Positions 31,079 through 42,039 of a DNA stretch of 64,000 bases are shown one piece after another. Both the position numbers and the translations under genes were made by a program. This DNA is from Clavelina lepadiformis (taxonomy: Eukaryota; Chordata; Ascidiacea; Aplousobranchia; Clavelinidae), in assembly GCF_947623445.1 (NCBI RefSeq), contig NC_135240.1:4960001-5024000 (forward strand). The letters are read 5' to 3'. The notes under the pieces are model-generated. The model worked only from the letters and a program-made list of their open reading frames with translations. It ran no database searches and had not been told where the DNA came from. Numbering within the stretch: position 1 is the first letter of the stretch; every line of letters begins with the position of its first letter.

Positions 31079-32782
31079 TTATGACGTAACAAGCCCACTA
31101 AGTTTTAAGCTTTCATTCCATAGAAATCTTATAGCATCTTGGTCACGGGCGAGTGGTTCTAGTTCTTCATGCTGGCAATCACTAAAATATTCCCCGCTAT
31201 ATTTCGTGACGTCATCATCCAAGGCACAATACAAAGTGGTCTGACATCCATAATAAGGAGTCCTACGAAACAATTATTTGGTTATTTTGCTTTAATTACG
31301 TCATAGAAGCGTAAAGCAGCTTACCTTGTAAAGAGCAAAACTGGCAACCTGATGAGAGCTCGAATGTAGAGGGGAAGCCCCATCGCTTGCCCAGAGTCGA
31401 TCATTCCTGACGTAATAAAGATTAATTTATTGCTACACTACGACAAGCGGCGTCACTTAAACTCGCGAACTACACAACTCTGACTAAAATGCATCTTTCA
31501 AACATAACCATACTAATTTATCGTCACAATTAACTTATTATGACTCAACACTACGAATTATTTGCACACAGTCAAACCCGGATGGACGGCGTATGTTGTG
31601 ACGTCAAATTTCTTCAATTCTTCGTCGAGGGCGACATTGAACATGACATTGGCGAGTTTGCTGTCACTTGCTGTTTGGAACATTTCCCCTAAACTCGTGA
31701 CGTCATTGTACATCGTTTCTTTGGTAACATTGCCCACCCTGTGACGTAATAAAAGCTAATGGTATGTATTGGCAAAAAATCACAACCGCGTTTTTCTCCA
31801 CTAACTTGTAGGAGTGTGCGGTGAGATTTATTATCCGCACAGGCCGCACCGTGGATTGCTTCTTCATCTTGCCAAGCAGCAGGTTGGTGAGGAGAAAATG
31901 ACCGAGGTGGTTGATCGCGAAAATCCGGTTTATTCCAGATTTCGCTTTGCCAAATACGGACATTACACCTGAAACAACGACACGTCACAATGCTTATTAT
32001 GATCTTCATTAGTGTTGATAGGTATAAAGTACTTGTTAAGATTTCTATGTTGGCCATGCTACCGCCATGTGCTTTCTTGGTATGCATTGTGATTCGTATG
32101 TGGAGTAATAACGTTCATGTTCAAGACTGTCTAAAATACAAGAGATTCTGCCGAACGTATTATCGACTTAGATCAACAAATAATATCACGAGAGTAGCGA
32201 TATTAACAATTAGAACTTTAACTTACCCGCATTGTTGATCAAATAATCAAGGTATTGTTCGGTTTCGTCAAATTCTTTCGCGAAATCACGAACAGAATCG
32301 AGATCTTCCAAGTCAATATACATGCACCTGACCTAAAAGTAAATCAACATCTGAAAGTATAATGACGTCCCCACACTACGTAAGCAAGAGAGATGACGGG
32401 GTGTTTTCCCTGATATTCACTTCGTCATTTCCTGTCAGTTCAATGATTTCTCTCCTCGCTTCCTCCGATCTCGGCAAGTTCCTCGAAGCAATCACAACCC
32501 TGGCCCCGGCTCTGGCGAGTTCGATGGCGGTTGCTTTCCCTATTCCGGTGTTTCCCCCTGACCATTAAATCACAAAATAATCTTCTTTTTACTCAACATT
32601 GCCGTGAAAATCTAAGGTGGGCTCTTCGCCATATATGACGTCATTCAGTTACCTGTTATTAGAACTGTTTTGCCGTTGAGAGATTTCGTGACCTCGTAAA
32701 CTGGACCTTGTTTAACGAACTTGATCCAAAGGTAGCCTAACACAGCGACAGTGATGCAACAAAGAGTTCTTTTTGTCGTCAT
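31079..32782 (-). CDS. RDH-like short-chain dehydrogenase, catalytic residues lost
   Basis: Seven exons join in frame: 32782-32653, 32557-32421, 32332-32227, 31968-31806, 31738-31578, 31406-31325 and 31262-31079, giving 320 residues. The N-terminal helix ([15 protein letters not shown]) would anchor it in the endoplasmic reticulum membrane. The Rossmann motif [10 protein letters not shown], the ASRN stretch after beta-2 (NADP-type) and NNAG are intact, as in the RDH11-14 family of retinol dehydrogenases. The serine motif N-L-S-S of its neighbour reads N-L-T-A here, and the Y-x-x-x-K motif reads A-S-D-S-K, so both the catalytic Ser and Tyr are replaced while Lys stays. No stop or frameshift is seen, so it looks like a maintained pseudoenzyme that may still bind cofactor. 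Tandem partner at 34830-37238. Confidence 0.85.
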
Positions 32783-34325
32783 TGCTATGCGTTTATCTGT
32801 CTTAGACTCAGGCTGAAAAGTTGATGGCGGCTGAACCGAGTTAACCAAAACTTTACAGTAAAATAAAAATAAGATGTATACTTTGGCACTCTGAAGGTCA
32901 ACTTTGTTTTTGATTTTTCTACACGAGCTTTCGCAAGCATAAGCTTGCTTCTTCAGGTGTACTAAGACTGAATGCTTACATATATCGCCTGAAGCAGCAG
33001 TCAGACCAAACGTTTTTGTTAGACTTGACTTTGACGACTGCTCAGAAATTTTAATGGACCACGACTTTTGATGACTATATCTGCTAATTCTCTGACGTAG
33101 TTGCAGAAGCATAAACTTTGAGAGACTGTCGGAGAAATTTAAGAGACTTTTTCGGTCTTCAAAAACACTGGTCACACCACACACTGTAAAAACGAACGGT
33201 TTTTAAATTTGTCTATGACGTAACATAGCTCGTGCGTGACAATACATAAACAGGAAGCGTGTCACGTGCAACCGAGACCTGACTCGCGCTAAACAAGCTG
33301 CAACACGACGTAAGAATGGCGCAAAAAATACGACCATGTCATGAAGTTTGTGAAAAAGTGGCTGACGTCACGTGTTTTAGCTACGACCTCTCAAGCAAGT
33401 CACATGACTACCTTAACCCCCCTCCCCCCACCCCCCTAACGGCGAGTTCCCACTGCAAGCCTGCCTGTCTCATGTGGCCTGCTAGCTCTTTTAATGTTGA
33501 TATAATACCAGCATCTAGTGATCCTAGTACCTCGTATGCACTTGCAGTGATGAAGTAGGAGTAGCAAAATACGAACGACCAAGAAACGTTTTAACTTCGA
33601 GTCCAAAATGAATTTCAACATCGCGGTAAAATCAGTCTTAAGACCAAACGACATAGCAAAACAATTTCTGTCATGCGGAACGTCGCGTGATTATGTCGTC
33701 ATAAAAGGCCTCAGGTAAATCGCGGAAAAGAGATAATTACAGCAAACACAGGAAAACAAAAACCAATAAAATGGACGCCATCGCAAAACCAAATTTGTTG
33801 GTGTTTCAAATTGTTGTTTTTTCCAATCGCGTGAGCTTTGTTGAAAACTGCCCCAAATAGGATGAGACAACGATGGTCATTCATGACGTAAGATAATTTA
33901 TAAAATTATATCGATAAATTTAAAATACTAAAATCGTGCAAACGTGATCTCGACAGCAAAACTCCCTGATTTTAATAATAAAAATAAGACAAAAATATAT
34001 TCAAAATTCACTTTCTACTCGTTTTCTGTCATTAACTTCGTATTATCTTGACGTCTTTAAACCTATTGCAACTGTGTCTCACACCCCAATTATCTTTAGA
34101 CCTATAGTTCATTTTGTAGCCAAAACAGCTATTTCGTTGTTTTACTTAAATCTCTTACACCCCCCAGTGTTGCTTAAAAAACAAAAACGTCAAAACAGTG
34201 CTCACTCTGCAGCCCACAATGTCGGCCCGGGGTTAAACCTGAACCTTTTAACTTTGGCTTGAGCGGAAATTTTTAGAAAACCGAAACGGAACAAAACTTC
34301 TAAATTTGTTTGATTTTTTGATGCC
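32783..34325. other. 5' flank of SDR gene and spacer
   Basis: The in-frame stretch upstream of the SDR start (to about 33184) is probably 5' UTR. The chosen Met at 32782 begins the conserved membrane anchor. A TGACGTCA palindrome lies at 33363-33370. A C-rich run with alternating CCCCC and A lies at 33416-33440. No other gene was seen. Confidence 0.4.
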
Positions 34326-34410
34326 ATGACAACTGCTCCTCTGCTGGCGACATTTATCGTTGTCGCTTTTCTAATCACAGAGTTTCCACCTAAATATTTT
34401 AACTTTGCTG
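34326..34410 (-). pseudogene. decayed SDR exon 2 fragment
   Basis: Matches exon 2 of the SDR gene at 36907-37043 over about 80 bp: ATGACAAC..GCTCCTCT.CTGGC, TGTCGCTTTTC and TTTCCACCT..ATTTTAACTTTG are shared on the plus strand. The glycine motif is damaged, and no other exons of a third copy were found. It sits between the two intact SDR genes, so a third tandem copy has been lost or only an exon was duplicated. Confidence 0.55.
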
Positions 34411-34829
34411 GCAGCTATATGGCATCGGAACTCGGAAGGGTCTTCCCCTTCCACTACTTGTCGCTTCACATGGTTCAACTGGGAATACAAAACGACCACT
34501 GCAGTGTCGACACCAAATGATAATTTGAACAACATTCTCTACATCAATTAATTTATTAAGATAAATCTAGAATTGCATATAAATTGAAATTAGTTAAACT
34601 ACAAATTTGAAAATCACATGTTGTGCAATTTTGTGTTGAAACCTGAATGAAATTAATACCTTCAACAAAGATAATACATCACGCATATTGTGATGTTAAG
34701 TAACAACGTTGTCACATAGAAGGATGTACAAGAACAAGAACACAACTTCAATTATCTACCACATATTATGGGATGCTTCCTTCAGCATAATGAAAGACAA
34801 ATCTCAATCATAGCTACAAGGCCCGTGAT
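34411..34829. other. 3' flank of second SDR gene
   Basis: AT-rich. TTTATT at 34552-34557 (AATAAA on the minus strand), about 275 bases after the stop, is a likely poly(A) signal for the SDR gene ending at 34830. Confidence 0.45.
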
Positions 34830-37238
34830 TTATTTCGTGGATTGTCCGGTCAACTTTAGACTGAAGTTCCAAAGTTCTTGTCTGGCAGTTTTGTTGACGG
34901 CGTGAGATTGTAGTTCTGTGTGTTGGCAATTTGTGAAATAGTCTCCACTATATTTCACCACATCATCGTCCAACACGCAATACAGAGTTGTTTGCGCCCC
35001 ATAAAATGCATTTCTGGTAACAGATAAAAATCATTCTTTGCTAAACTATCGGCCTTTTCGTGTCATTATGAAAGACCATCTATGATAGCATGTAACTGAT
35101 ACATCAGGTGATTCACACCAGAACGTACAAGCAAGGACGTAGAAATTATGTGACTCCCAATCTACGTACCTCACAAATGGCCGAACCACGATCGAAAAGA
35201 AAGTCTTCAAGGCTGGCGAAAGACCATCACCGAGCTCACTCTCAATCATACCTTTGAAGTAAGATCAAGTTTGCGTTGGTTTTAAAATATAAATGCTTAA
35301 AATAAGACCGAATTTATAGGATTCTTGACGACATTCTTGTCCGAGAGCTTGCCGTCAAACAATCGAGCGTTGGTTGTACACTTAAACTAATTAGGCGAAC
35401 TTTATTTTAAATTTGAATTAAGTGGTTTTAAACATGGAACTATCAAATTTTCCATGCTTGTTTTTAGGTTTAGTGGCCATGCTAGATGCCATTAGAAAAT
35501 TAATACCATCAGTATTTTCTTGCACGTCTTAAGCGGTTTAGGCTTTGTCGCTTATTTTCCCGTGCATTAGCGCATGCCATTCAATTACAGCAGTAATCTT
35601 TCGTCCTTAACGTACCAATGGCGAAAAAATAAAATGATTGATTGAACTTATGACACCTGACCTAGTGTCGACGTCTCTGGCATCGTGTTCGTCATACAAT
35701 GAGTGTCAGTGCACACAAAGACCACGTCGCGGGAGAAAACAAGACAATATCAGTTGATAAACATTTCTTGTTACGATAACCTCAATTCTCGTTTACTGCA
35801 AATTGACCTCAATTTGCTCTCATTGATTTTGGCAACGTGTGTAGATGTGAAGGCAGAGAAGCCAAACAGGGTTAATAAATTCTTGGGCTAATATTTCTCT
35901 CATTGTGGTCTCGAGCTACAAAGCCACGTTGCTGCAAAGTATCACTCGCTAATCACGTGTTGAACGCGTGGTCAGATTCCAAGTTGGTTCAAGTAACTCA
36001 AGTGACGCGATGGTTCACGTGACACTGAGTAACATCGTCGTCATGATCCGTTATAACGTATCGCGTTACTTTAAGCTTTTGTGTTTTGTTCTGATGCAAA
36101 AAAATAAAACACGAGACACAATGAAAATATACCACGTGATAACGCAAAAAAGCGGATGAAAGTGACACAATAAACTGATGTTTTACGTCATAACTGCTCT
36201 CCGAACGATGGTACACCAATGCGGCCTATACCAGCATTATTAGATATAATTTTGAAAAATAAACAAACTCCATTCAATTACCTGGATGTACAGCGTATGT
36301 GGTAATCTGGAAATCTTTCAGATCCTCCTGAAGTTGTTGAGTGAAGAATATGTTTGCCAGTTTGCTTTCGCCGTAAACAGCGAACATGTCAAAAGTTGAA
36401 GAGACATTCTGATACATTTTCTCCATGGTTGGTTGACCCATTCTGATCAAGAAACCATCTGTTTTATTTTTTATAAGTTCCAGGCAAGAACCAAACAACA
36501 TGTTGTTGAACTTACTTATAGATATCTGAAGACAGGTTAATGATCCTAACTGGGCGAGATTTGGACTGACTTTTCATTTTGTTGAGTAAAAGATCAGTGA
36601 GGAGGAACGGTCCGAAATGGTTGATTGCAAAAATCTTATTCACTCCACACTTGGCAAATCCAGAAACAGTTAATATTCCTATGATGTAAATTCATTTAAA
36701 AATAAAATAGTTCAAAATAAACTAACTCTACGAACCTGCATTGTTGATGAGGTAGTCGAGATATTTTTCGCTTTCATCAAATTGTTTCACAAACTTTCTT
36801 ACAGAGTCAAAGTCACCAAGATCGAGCTGCATGGCTCGAACCTAAATACAAGCCAAGCTTAAAATTTATTCTCAACTCCACCGTGATAATAACAGACATC
36901 ACATACATCACGGTTGCCGCTTTCTTTAATAATTTCATCTTTAACTTTGTTTGATTTCTCTAAATTTCTCGATGCGATGACAACACGAGCTCCTCTTCTG
37001 GCAACTTCCAAAGCCGTCGCTTTTCCAATCCCAGCGTTTCCACCTGAGCATTTTAACTTTGATAATGACAACTGGCTACTAAGTTATCGAGCAGTGTTAA
37101 GTACCAACCAGTGATAAGAACGGTCTTTCCATTCAACTTCTTGTCACTTTCATAAACTGGTCCTCGCTTCACATAATTCAACCAGTAATATCCAACAACC
37201 ACTGCAATGACAGCACTAACCAGTAATTTAAACGACAT
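34830..37238 (-). CDS. RDH11-14-like retinol dehydrogenase (SDR), intact
   Basis: Seven exons, 37238-37109, 37043-36907, 36841-36736, 36678-36516, 36442-36282, 35251-35170 and 35013-34830, encode 320 residues. Each exon has exactly the length of its counterpart in the gene at 31079-32782 (130, 137, 106, 163, 161, 82, 184 nt). Features: N-terminal anchor ([15 protein letters not shown]), cofactor motif [14 protein letters not shown] typical of NADP preference, NNAG, serine motif N-L-S-S, and Y-G-E-S-K with the catalytic Tyr and Lys followed by LANIFF, then HPG. Members reduce retinal or oxidise retinol, or act on lipid aldehydes, with NADP(H), facing the cytosol or lumen from the endoplasmic reticulum. 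Substrate cannot be read from sequence. An acceptor-like TACTGTAG lies 4 nt before the ATG. It is probably the active member of the pair. Confidence 0.88.
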
Positions 37239-38460
37239 TTTCTACAGTAGTTATCCTTTTAAGATAAATCTATAACAGATTGAATGGCATATAACTAATA
37301 TTAGTTAAATTATCCAATATGAGCAAAAGTGTATCACAGATCTGCCAACTGATTTATTTCACTTGGATCTAAGACACATACTTTGCCCAAACGGCATCAG
37401 AAGCTACCTAAGTTTGTATAAGTCTGAGGAAATACAAAAAGTTACAGATTTAAAAAATACATGCTGCGAAATTTTGTTCTTTTAAACATTTTAAACTCTT
37501 CATTCACTTTTGTGAGTTTCAAAATTGTGTTTGATCAATATTGTTTCTCACATTCATTTACAAGTTTGGTTCAGATAAAAACTTTTTCATGCTTGAAGTC
37601 ATCAAAAACATGAATCTCTTATGAAAATTTATATTCCTGACATTTTACTCTCATGAACCTTAACAATTTCAACCTAATTGCAAAATATTAAAACACAAAA
37701 ATCAATCCAACGATGAAAATTAGGTGTCTCCTTCCCAGATTTTAGAATCATGAATGTTGGTATTTAAACATATGTTATATTGCATAAAGCAAACCAAAAA
37801 TGTGTTCTGATTGCAACTTGCCACAATGAAGCCTTTCATAAACAACTGGCACCGCTTTGTCCCATTATCATCAAACCAGGAATGATATTATAAGGGAATG
37901 CAGCAAACAACACTCAGTATCTAGCAACATAAAACAAAGACTGCAGCCATGTGTTCGCAGTAGATGCCTCATTCTCAAAGACTACAGCCAAGACATGACC
38001 ATGTGTACCCTTGCAGTTTATACGAGTATGCGATATGACCAGAATATAACTTTCCCTAAAAATTCTAATTCAATTTTATTTTGCAATGGACCTTAGACAC
38101 AAAGCTATTCTTTGCTTATTGATGCATTTAAAGAACCTCTTATTCATTACTCAAAAGGAATCAATTAATCAATGATTTTATATTGTCATTTTTTGTTTGG
38201 GGACGAAAAATCAAGCCAATTATTACTAACACATGCCAATGAACAGGAAAAAGTGGCAAAGCAGAAATGGCTTAAAACCTGTTCAAAAGTGATTACGTTA
38301 ATACTAGTCTGCAAATAGCACGGTCATTAAACGCAGAATTAGTTAAATCCATAAAACTATAAGTTGAAAAAAATTAGAACTAAGCAGACGAGAATGAAGT
38401 AAACTGGGTCCGACAAAGTGTAAATGTGACTCTGTATCTAATGCACAGTAGGATGGTTGC
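37239..38460. other. intergenic, 5' flank of SDR gene
   Basis: AT-rich upstream sequence of the SDR gene. No coding frame with protein-like composition or splice context was found. Confidence 0.4.
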
Positions 38461-38556
38461 TATGTTGCAGAGTGTACGAGACTTTTCGAGTCTATGTTGC
38501 AGGGTGTACGAGACTTATCGAGTCCATGTTGCAGGGTACCCAAGACTTATTGGGTC
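38461..38556. repeat. 32-bp tandem repeat, three copies
   Basis: Units start at 38461, 38493 and 38525 with ATGTTGCAGGGT and the inner palindrome GACT-TATCGAGTC. The third unit is more diverged. It could form small hairpins. Confidence 0.8.
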
Positions 38557-39849
38557 TCATTTTCTTTTGCGCTTTCAAATCGGGATCGAATATTAAGGAA
38601 ATGGAGCAATGAGGAAACTCCTTTCCATTGGTCCTTCATTTGGGAGGGTAAAAGTGCAAAAGACACGAGTTATCAAAGCGCTCACCGAACTCTTTTATAT
38701 CACATCATTTTATAATAAACATATAAAAAGCTTCTGTTGACAGAATCAGGCTAAAATTTGTGCCTCCCTACACATGAATCACATTATCAGAAAACGCCAT
38801 GTCTTTCAATGAGGCATAGTTCAAGTTCATAGTCGTCTGTATCTCATAAGCTGAACTGATAAGCGGCAACTACATAATGATTATATAGGCATGTACGCAT
38901 CACGTTTATTACATCATAAGAAATTAAAGAAAAAGTACCATCAAGGACACTTACAGGACAGTTGAAAATTTTGCTTTCATTACCCGGATAAATACATCAA
39001 CAAATCTAATCCAAAAATTGTGCCATGCCAGTCGTTACTCGCTACTTAAAGTATTGAAGATGTGGCTTAACGACAATTTTTGACCAGTAAATTGGCGCAA
39101 AAGCCAAGTTTCTAGGCTTTCACTATTCCACCAGAAAAATTGTAAGTTCAGATCGTACTTTCCTGGTTTTTATGCAAATCTAACTTTAACATTGTAATAT
39201 TGTAACTTAAATCTAACTTCAATTAAACCATAAATAGCTTAAATCGACTTTTGTATACCCATTCTCCCAGTACAACCGCCTTTCTTCACCTATTGGTTGC
39301 GTGACCCCATGACCAGCTTACGATGAATGGTGCAATAGGAGCTCTGAACAAGAAAAAAATCGGAAAGGTTGTTGAAGACCACGTTCTCGTTAAGGGGACT
39401 TCCCGTAAAAGAAACTAAAAGAGCAAGTCCATTTGACGGAAAAAAGTTTTCATGCAAGCAGTTAAAATCAGTTTGCCTTTCACCGTAACCGTTAACTTTA
39501 CACCAACTATATGGCACTGAGCGTGGCAAAACGGAAAAATCATTGCATTACTTGCATTACGACACTCCCTCACCTAATGACGGCGAGTTTTCTCCGTACA
39601 CATTTTCCCCAGAAAAAACTACAGATGTTGCTGCAGGAACAGACAAAGGACATTCTATTTCGAAAGGAAAATTTTTAACATTTTAACCCACATTTATAAT
39701 TGATATAAACGAACATCAAGTCAACTATGTTTTACTTAACTGAACAGCAGAGAAAGAGTTTTATGGCTGAACGGTTTCACTGCGTACATCGATGAATTGG
39801 ACTAGTAAGCTCGATCAGTATTTGTGTCTCGTCTCAACGTGTATTCACC
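38557..39849. other. non-coding stretch
   Basis: No gene, repeat array or clear signal was seen in this stretch. Confidence 0.35.
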
Positions 39850-40202
39850 TTAAGGCAGCATCGTTTAACTAGTGGCGTAAGTATCCAGAACATTACACTC
39901 AAATGCAAAAGAAAGTTTATTAATAATCTGAATACATAGACACAAAAAGTGCAAAAAAGGTTACTTGATCAAATTACTGAGAGATCACCACAATCAAGTA
40001 GCAAGGTAGTACGCACGCATCGAGTAGTTCACAACTGTCAGTATGAGTAACTACGTCTTTCTGTCTTTTATAAACGCACCTTACCAGAGCCCAAAAATTA
40101 GCCGAGTAATATACTGTGGTGATGCTAAACCGCGCCAAAACAGCAACATTACTGCATTAATAAAACTCTAAGTTTAGCGCTGACACGTTTGCACAGGCCA
40201 CA
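39850..40202 (-). mobile_element. possible solo LTR
   Basis: On the minus strand it starts TGTGGCCTGTGC at 40202, followed by a TATA-like GTTTATAAAAG (40065-40075) and AATAAA at 39916-39921, an LTR-like order. The inner edge is a guess. No internal coding region or target duplication was found. Confidence 0.3.
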
Positions 40203-40548
40203 TGAAATTGTTGCTCGGATCACATCCTGGCTCTGGAGCCTATGTTGCCCAGTTAATGAGTTGAAAGTAAACAAAAATTCAACGATTTCACAGACAATAT
40301 ATACAGCAATTTTCTATACAACCAAAAATGAAACATAAGTTATATCACTGTACAAATATGGAAAAATGTCACTCACTTCATCAAATAACTTAAACATAAA
40401 GCAAGTATTTACAATAACATGCATATTTGCCTAAATTAGTGCAACTAAAGAAAAAGTAACAATTGCAGACCAACAATAGGTCATCGATATAAGGCATATG
40501 TTTTCACTAATTCATATTATTCTGTTATATCATTGGAACACTCGAGTT

Positions 40549-41380
40549 CGGTCAAACGTCATATTCTCATATTCCGAAATGTGCTCATTCTGACACAGCT
40601 TGACCTGAAAGACAATTAGACTTAAAATAAGCTTTGGTGTGAAAAAACCTAGAATCGTGCTCAATATTTCATTCAAAAGACAGACAAATGCAAGAAATTG
40701 ATAAGACGATTTCACACAGACACAGTAGAATGCTTAAGTCTAAAACCAAACTTGTAATAGACTCGCCTTCATTTTCATCTCTGTTGTCGTTTATGACGAT
40801 ATCATATGGATTGTCTGAAACATGCTTCACTGACTTGTACAACAGCAGATATTGTTTCTAAAACAAGAATTTATTTAATAAACATTGTATTAATGCATTA
40901 TCCGTACATAACGTTTATCCACTTACATAGTTTTCCACCATACATGGTCGGTCTTGCCTTAATTGACGAACAATTTCCAAAACACTGGTCAGAGATTTAT
41001 TTTGAATGTGCTGCGATATTTGATCCAGGGCAATAAAAGTTCCAGTCTCCCCACAACCATTCCTGCAATGGAGCAATAACAACCATAACAACGTATATTA
41101 AACAATCACATCAACATAACGATTGTTAGAAAAACCATTTGAAAAGTTATTTGGTAAATTTAGTTTCTGTGAAATTTACCTGCAATGAACTACAAGTGGC
41201 CCATTGCCTGCCCACATCCTGTTGGTGTTGCGTGCGAAGTTTTCTTTACAAGGCTTGTTTCTTCGGTTCCATTGATATCAGTTATCCACGAGTTAACGTC
41301 AACCGTGTACTGACTGTTTGGATTCAGACTAGAACATGTTTGTGATTTCTCCGTCTTATCTTATCTATGTACCACAGACC
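40549..41380 (-). pseudogene. chimeric fragment: FN3 piece joined to altered PTP exons
   Basis: Reading leftwards: 41377-41227 is about 94% identical by eye to the FN3 exon at 12315-12460 of the large phosphatase gene (SQYTVDVNSWITDI). It runs straight into the end of a PTP exon (GPLVVHC, donor at 41180). Next are 41062-40927 (136 nt, [14 protein letters not shown]), then 40857 onward (KQYLLLYKSV), and a possible last piece at about 40608-40549 containing SEYENMTF. The loop HCRNGCGETG matches the locus at 28 kb, so these PTP exons descend from the same inactive form, whereas the FN3 piece comes from the active gene. The upstream PTP exons are missing and the FN3 frame does not lead into the HC segment. 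It is probably not a functional gene. Confidence 0.6.
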
Positions 41381-42039
41381 AGAGACTGTAGTTTCATCAA
41401 GTTCTGTTCTAGCAGCTATCAAAGAAGGTCTTATCGGATTTTCAATATTCTTGTCTGATTGGTTTGATGCAAATGTAGATCCCATGCAGAAGACAAGACT
41501 CTGTTTAAAATAAATCACATTTCTGACGCATCATCATTGAGCTGAATATTAAAACTTCTTCAAAACAATAGAAAGATGCTGAGTCATCATAAAATGCTGA
41601 ATCAAAATATCAATGGATAGCTCTGTGGTTAAAAATTACACCTCCTAGCTCCCATGTAAGATGAACTCACCAAAGTTGTTGTTCAACACAAAATAAAAAG
41701 TTACAAAGTACAAAGTTTCAAAATACAAAGTTTCTTGCCATTTTTATCAAAAAACATAGAGAGAACTTTCTTTCTTTATGAAAATACAAACTATGTCCTA
41801 GAAATAAACCGAAAATACTAGAAAATCTTGTGCACATTTCACCGGTGAGCCCTCATAAATTTTCTACACAGGGAATTATATTTTCTTTTTTTTGAAGATC
41901 AATCGTCAATGGGAGTCAACGATTAGAAAATGATCCTGACTTACAGTTAATGTCTGACAGAGCTTAATAAATGTGTGCCTATCCATCATAATCATGTAAA
42001 GTGAAATCATTTAGATAAATTGGTGTTGTAGTGAACGAT
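41381..42039. other. non-coding stretch
   Basis: Contains CAAAGT-rich short direct repeats near 41696-41735. A short minus-strand frame near 41400-41510 begins with a signal-peptide-like stretch (SLVFCMGSTFA) next to the chimeric fragment, but no support for a gene was found. Confidence 0.3.

Noticed and set aside
36914-37114. plus-strand frame over the SDR exon 2
   Set aside because: It is antisense to a well-supported SDR exon, without its own signals.
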